Shown one piece after another: positions 61,094 through 64,000 of a DNA stretch of 64,000 nucleotides; position 1 is the first letter of the stretch; each line of letters opens with the position of its first letter. The stretch is from contig NZ_JAMGZK010000053.1 of assembly GCF_025564065.1 (NCBI RefSeq), forward strand, positions 1 to 64,000, written 5' to 3'. Under the pieces are notes generated by a model. It saw only the letters and a program-made list of their open reading frames with translations, made no database searches and was not told the origin of the DNA. The position numbers and the translations under genes are program-made. Source of the stretch: Silvania hatchlandensis (GTDB taxonomy: Bacteria > Pseudomonadota > Gammaproteobacteria > Enterobacterales > Enterobacteriaceae).

Positions 61094-61127
61094 TTGAGCT
61101 GATAAACATTTGGTTTAGAATCCTGTT
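61094..61127 (+). promoter_or_regulatory. PRM-type promoter of the repressor (leaderless)
   Basis: TTGAGC (61094-61099), 16-bp spacer, TAGAAT (61116-61121), with the ATG at 61128. The transcript should begin at or next to the start codon, and no ribosome site exists, as for the lambda cI PRM transcript. The operator TAAACATTTGGTTTA (61103-61117) overlaps the spacer and -10 region, so the repressor likely controls itself. Confidence 0.6.
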
Positions 61128-61520
61128 ATGAAAGAAAAAACCCATCAGACGGATCACCCGCAGGTGCTCAGGCTCAACGAGATAATTGAGCAGAAAGGCA
61201 TTTCGAAAGCTGACATGGCGCGAATCTGTGGCGTCAGCTCCCAATCGGTTAACAACTGGTTCGTGCGCGGGACGATCGGTAAAAGCTCGGCGATCAAACT
61301 GGCTGATGCGCTTGGGGTGAGTCTCGCCTGGCTATTAGGTCAGGAAGTCGACCCGAAAGATGGGCTTAAGCCTGACGAACAGCGCCTGCTTGAGCTCTAC
61401 CGCCAGCTGCCGGAGGAAGAGCAGCAGAACATGCTCCGCATCTTCGCGATTCGCCTGAAGGAGTTGGACGAGCTGTATGAGAAGTACATGAAGGGGCGTA
61501 TCCGGTCGCAGGGGGACTAA
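61128..61520 (+). CDS. RacR/CI-like repressor without peptidase domain
   Basis: A 130-residue repressor: an XRE helix-turn-helix (SKADMARICGVSSQSVNNWF, residues about 25-65) and a short helical C-terminus (QRLLELYRQLPEEEQQNMLR...). It has no S24 LexA-type peptidase domain, so RecA cannot cleave it. It faces YdaS across four-operator control regions, and is the best lysogeny repressor candidate. The RacR-YdaS-YdaT triad is like Rac. Confidence 0.78.
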   Translation: MKEKTHQTDHPQVLRLNEIIEQKGISKADMARICGVSSQSVNNWFVRGTIGKSSAIKLADALGVSLAWLLGQEVDPKDGLKPDEQRLLELYRQLPEEEQQNMLRIFAIRLKELDELYEKYMKGRIRSQGD

Positions 61521-61712
61521 GCCGTTTTCCCAGTGTCCGCTAATGCTTATGATTAACGGAAAATGCAAGATCACGGGTGTTGCGAGGGACACTAAATTGC
61601 CGCTGATTTAGCTGTAGCCCAAAGAACCCGATGTGTAGGTTGAAAAAAAATAAGCCGCAGAAATGCGGACAAAAAGAACAGACAAATTTTTAGCATAAAA
61701 TAAGGACTTAGG
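61521..61712. other. Gap between the repressor and the nucleotidyltransferase cassette
   Basis: No gene. CCGCA-GAAA-TGCGG (near 61652-61666) is a short tetraloop hairpin. The segment 61680-61712 (ATTTTTAGCATAAAAT) may carry a promoter for the cassette; otherwise it is read from the repressor promoter. TAAGGA precedes the start at 61713. Confidence 0.35.
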
Positions 61713-62186
61713 ATGGATAAGCCTTGCTTCCCTCCCCTTCTTCCTGCCGGATTTCATGACTTAGATAATATTAGTATCAAGTCGATATTTGTTGATGCTT
61801 TCCCGGAATCCGTCAGAAGGAGTATGCTACACTGTAATTATATACAGCTTTTAGGGCAGTTTGAGTTAGTAAATCAGCAGTGCCGATGCTTCTCCGAGAT
61901 ATGGATAGACGGGTCATTTACAACTGAAAAACCAGAGCCAGATGATATCGACATCCTTGTGGTTGTCGATTTTTTAGCCCTGAACTCATTACCTCAAACT
62001 CTAATGCCGTTAGTAAATACTCTGTTAAACAGAGATTATGTAAAGTTAAACTTCGATATCGATGTCCTTTTGCTTCCTGAAAATCATCCTGATATCAATT
62101 ACATTGATAAACGCAGTTATTGGAGAGGCTGGTTTGGTTTCGACCGCAAGGAGAATCCTAAGGGTCTAGTGAGGGTCATGCTATGA
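61713..62186 (+). CDS. Nucleotidyltransferase-fold protein (DUF6932/MNT-like)
   Basis: A 157-residue protein with the pol-beta-type nucleotidyltransferase signature: G67-S68 in IDGSFTTEKPEPDDIDIL, D78-x-D80, and a third acid in NFDIDVLLL (D115 or D117). All three metal ligands look intact. No known accessory domain. It lies between the repressor and two terminators, in the orientation expressed in a lysogen, and is coupled to the next gene by an ATGA overlap. MNT-type proteins often act as antitoxins (AMP-ylating) or signal synthases in defence; which applies here is unknown. Confidence 0.62.
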   Translation: MDKPCFPPLLPAGFHDLDNISIKSIFVDAFPESVRRSMLHCNYIQLLGQFELVNQQCRCFSEIWIDGSFTTEKPEPDDIDILVVVDFLALNSLPQTLMPLVNTLLNRDYVKLNFDIDVLLLPENHPDINYIDKRSYWRGWFGFDRKENPKGLVRVML

Positions 62187-63115
62187 GCGATGATAAAACA
62201 TTTAAATCTCTTAAAGAGAGAATTGCGTTTATTCAACGTGATGTAGATTTGCTTGAAAAGCATAAGAGCAGATCATTCGCTGATGACATCATTTTTAGAT
62301 CTTTTGATTCTCATTTAAGTGATCTGCGTGAAGCACAGCGAGCGCTAGAAAACAAACATCCACTGCAAGATTTCATGGAGCTGCGACTTAAAGGAGTGCT
62401 GGTAGATTTTGGCTCTATACCTTTGGATATTTTATCAGTCATTTCAGGAAATCTTGCTGCTCTGGTGCAGAAGGCTGTTCATAGGATTAGTTCTGGAAAA
62501 GATTCACGGCGAGTACCTATCGACATAAAAAACTCATTAAACATGAGATTGGCAGATTTGACACCAGGCTCAACAAAGTTAGGGGTGACCTTTTCTACTG
62601 GATCTTGTGAACTCGTCGAAACGGTATCAAGTCAGGCTGTTAAGGAGATTTTTTCACTTTTATCCTCATCTGATGACGATAATTTCATGGCAAAAATTGC
62701 AGAGATTGGTTCTCATTCAGCAGTTAACTTAAAAAACATTATCGATGAATGCGAGAAGAGCAGTCTTAACTTTGATCTAACTTGGATTGGCCCTTTTAGT
62801 GAAGGGACAAAGCAAGTGTCGATTAGCGCTGAAGGAATCCACCAACTTAACAATAGATTGGCGCTAACTAAAATAACTCAACTACCCGATGAGCACATAT
62901 CAGGTGAGTTAGCTATCCTTTCCATGTACGGCAAGTTAGAGATTGCTGGAGAAAATGGAAAGGTAAAAGCCTCTTATCCTATTGATATGCTTAAAGAAAT
63001 TCAAAGATTGTGCAAAGTTGGCGAACGAATATCATTAGTTGCGAGCGTTTCAGAAATTCATAATGAAAGATTAGGAACCTCAAGGCGTAACTATATGGTT
63101 AAAAGGATAGGATGA
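62183..63115 (+). CDS. Partner protein of the nucleotidyltransferase, unknown function
   Basis: A 310-residue protein with a coiled-coil start (LKERIAFIQRDVDLLEKHKS), a hydrophobic helix near residues 80-105 (GSIPLDILSVISGNLAALVQ), a segment LTPGSTKLGVTFSTG, and a beta-rich end (AILSMYGKLEIAGENG, RISLVASVSEIHNERLG). I do not recognise the family; no catalytic motif is clear. Its coding starts within the stop of the NTase gene, so they form a co-translated pair and probably a functional unit such as a toxin/antitoxin or phage-exclusion system. Confidence 0.6.
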   Translation: MSDDKTFKSLKERIAFIQRDVDLLEKHKSRSFADDIIFRSFDSHLSDLREAQRALENKHPLQDFMELRLKGVLVDFGSIPLDILSVISGNLAALVQKAVHRISSGKDSRRVPIDIKNSLNMRLADLTPGSTKLGVTFSTGSCELVETVSSQAVKEIFSLLSSSDDDNFMAKIAEIGSHSAVNLKNIIDECEKSSLNFDLTWIGPFSEGTKQVSISAEGIHQLNNRLALTKITQLPDEHISGELAILSMYGKLEIAGENGKVKASYPIDMLKEIQRLCKVGERISLVASVSEIHNERLGTSRRNYMVKRIG

Positions 63116-63122
63116 TTTACTG

Positions 63123-63147
63123 ACCCGGCCACCGCGCCGGGTTTTTA
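63123..63147 (+). terminator. First terminator after the NTase cassette
   Basis: ACCCGGC (63123-63129), loop of six, GCCGGGT (63136-63142), then Ts. Lies 8 bp after the stop codon. Confidence 0.85.
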
Positions 63148-63194
63148 TACCCCTCACCTACCAGCTCCGCCGAAATCCCCACACGAAACCCCCG

Positions 63195-63223
63195 ATCCCG
63201 ACCTTAATGTCGGGATTTTTTTT
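63195..63223 (+). terminator. Second, tandem terminator
   Basis: ATCCCGAC-CTTAAT-GTCGGGAT (63195-63216) followed by eight Ts. Two terminators in a row isolate the repressor/NTase unit from the PL promoter at 63296. Confidence 0.88.
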
Positions 63224-63261
63224 GCCTGCAACCCGGCTGAAGCCTCAAAAAGACCCGCAAA

Positions 63262-63276
63262 TAAACTTTTTGTTTA
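63262..63276. promoter_or_regulatory. Repressor operator, OL distal copy
   Basis: TAAACTTTTTGTTTA, a copy of the 15-bp operator also seen at 61056, 61103 and 63308. It sits 20 bp upstream of the PL -35. Confidence 0.6.
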
Positions 63277-63295
63277 CTCATAATTACTCATTTAG

Positions 63296-63324
63296 TTGAC
63301 ACCTGTTTAAACATTGTGTTTAAT
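63296..63324 (+). promoter_or_regulatory. PL-type promoter with operator
   Basis: TTGACA (63296-63301), 17-bp spacer, TTTAAT (63319-63324), the same boxes and spacing as PR. Operator TAAACATTGTGTTTA (63308-63322) overlaps the -10. It drives the rightward early genes toward recE. Confidence 0.8.
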
Positions 63325-63480
63325 CTCTATCACCAAGACGCACAACGAACCACCCAGGCAGGACGCCCACGAAGTAGCCGCCGATGGCGTACGAATAGTC
63401 GGATGAGGTGGAGAGAATAACGCGCATCAGGTTCAAGAAACGTTCCGCCAGCCTGGCGACAAGGGCAAATGAGGGTGACC
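63325..63480 (+). other. PL leader region
   Basis: About 155 bp of transcribed leader without a supported gene before the small ORF at 63481. It contains a GTAGCCGCCGATGGCG segment and may fold; no nut-like boxA/boxB was recognised. Lambda N has no obvious equivalent here. Confidence 0.35.
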
Positions 63481-63597
63481 ATGATTGACTACGCACGTAA
63501 ACCAGTACGGCAGCAGGCCGTAAAACTGAGTTCTATTGGGGCGTTTATTCGCCGCCTCTGTTACCTGCTGGCACAGAAGGGGAATCCTGATGTGTAA
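63481..63597 (+). CDS. Small basic early protein (38 aa)
   Basis: The ATG at 63481 follows GAGGGTG. The product, beginning MIDYARKPVRQQAVKLSSIG, is basic with an amphipathic middle (AFIRRLCYLLAQ). It is first behind PL, where lambda and Rac place kil-type cell-division inhibitors, but the sequence matches neither. Its stop overlaps the start of the next gene. Confidence 0.5.
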   Translation: MIDYARKPVRQQAVKLSSIGAFIRRLCYLLAQKGNPDV

Positions 63598-63754
63598 CTC
63601 GAAAGAATGCGCTTACTGCCGCAAACCAATCGAGCAAGGGAAAGAAGTTAAAAACGTTTTGCTATTCATCCGCGGCGCCCAGTTGGCGCGCGAACAACGT
63701 GATTACTGTTCAGAGCGTTGCGCTTCGTACGACCAGATGGCTCACGAAGGCTAA
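63590..63754 (+). CDS. YdaE-like zinc-binding protein
   Basis: A 54-residue protein with CAYCRKP and CSERC pairs, a small treble-clef-type zinc finger. It ends SYDQMAHEG. Rac ydaE encodes a similar small zinc protein at the same place. The ATG at 63590 follows GGGGA; the longer frame from 63536 is the coding sequence of the small gene before it. Confidence 0.65.
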   Translation: MCNSKECAYCRKPIEQGKEVKNVLLFIRGAQLAREQRDYCSERCASYDQMAHEG

Positions 63755-63892
63755 CGCAATAACCCGCCGAAGCGGGCTCTACGTCCGGTGCCACCGACCA
63801 AAGTACACCGGAATTTATACCTAAACCAAAAACACACCCAATGGGCGCTATCTCTGGCCCGGGGATCTTACATCCAAAAATGAGGATCTGAC

Positions 63893-64000
63893 ATGGAATT
63901 CTTTTATGTGGTCAAGGCCACTCAGAAATCCGGTAAGCAAGATGCCGTAGTGTGGCTCTCCGCTAATACCGCATCACGCGCTGCGCTGCAGCTTGATGTC
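63893..64000 (+). CDS. Start of a RecE-like exonuclease VIII gene (cut by the window)
   Basis: The first 36 codons read MEFFYVVKATQKSGKQDAVV, then WLSANTASRAALQLDV, running off the window. Rac RecE begins similarly (KKSSGEPDVVLWASNDFES). With YdaE and the RacR-YdaS-YdaT triad this suggests a Rac-type recombination module to the right (recE, recT) and then the integrase. Too short for certainty. Confidence 0.5.
   Translation, partial: MEFFYVVKATQKSGKQDAVVWLSANTASRAALQLDV

Noticed and set aside
62183..63115. HEPN RNase motif (R-x4-H) in the NTase partner
   Set aside because: RSFDSH occurs near residue 40, too early and in the wrong context for a HEPN active-site helix; treated as chance.
1..64000. 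tRNA or rRNA genes, including a tRNA attachment site for the prophage
   Set aside because: No cloverleaf with a conserved T-loop was seen by eye; the prophage junction falls in ydfJ instead.

Overview
The window reads as a chromosome segment of a member of the Enterobacteriaceae, probably Enterobacter or a close relative (Lelliottia, Leclercia), carrying a large prophage. The first 19.4 kb follow the Escherichia coli gene order sotB, marC / marRAB, eamA, ydeE ... dcp, ydfG, rspR, ydfI, ydfJ, and the proteins are clearly orthologous to the E. coli ones. The genus is an inference from protein similarity and gene order as remembered. No rRNA or tRNA gene was seen.

Region 1 (1-10.4 kb): two tandem PhzF-family genes, the sugar exporter sotB, the multiple-antibiotic-resistance locus (marC divergent from marRAB, with its two MarR sites and a marbox), the exporters eamA and ydeE, zinT behind a Zur-type palindrome, a MetE-like methyltransferase, tiny ORFs and an orphan PTS IIB protein. 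Where E. coli has dgcZ-ydeI-ydeJ, this genome has other genes. Region 2 (10.4-12.5 kb): a small decayed phage remnant just beyond dcp, with a frameshifted gene of the Acb2/Tad1 (anti-CBASS) type, flanked by direct repeats of the dcp terminator hairpin. Region 3 (12.5-19.4 kb): dcp, ydfG, rspR, ydfI and a ydfJ that lacks its N-terminus.

Region 4 (about 19.36 kb to beyond 64 kb): a lambdoid prophage inserted in ydfJ, apparently at the site used by Qin in E. coli K-12. Read from the right, the genes seen are: a RecE-like start (cut by the window end), a YdaE-like zinc protein and a small ORF behind a rightward PL-type promoter; an immunity region with a RacR/CI-like repressor (no peptidase domain), a YdaS (Cro-like) / YdaT pair, and a two-gene nucleotidyltransferase cassette beside the repressor; replication genes (DnaT/gp18-like and DnaB helicase) with a candidate iteron origin; nin-region genes (DUF1367, YbcO, phosphatase, RusA) and antiterminator Q; a lysis cassette (holins, GH108 endolysin, Rz/Rz1); terminases; a head module with a DUF4055 portal and P22-type coat; and a complete lambda-type tail module (Z, U, V, G/GT with a -1 frameshift, H, M, L, K, I, J, side fibres). 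Apart from PL, the repressor cassette and a few inserted genes, this is transcribed leftwards. The attachment end by ydfJ carries SOS-controlled genes and a 0.95-kb inverted-repeat element with a secreted-protein passenger.

Inserted accessory genes (morons) interrupt the late operon: a KilA-N gene, a lipoprotein, an opposite-strand gene whose promoter contains a perfect palindrome, a transglutaminase-like Cys-His-Asp protein and a two-gene membrane cassette. Three consensus LexA boxes in the prophage, combined with a repressor that cannot be cleaved RecA-style, suggest that induction runs through a LexA-controlled antirepressor. The best candidates for undescribed biology are the nucleotidyltransferase cassette (61713-63115), the SOS/pseudo-UmuD operon (21287-21876) and the morons around the terminase and tail genes.
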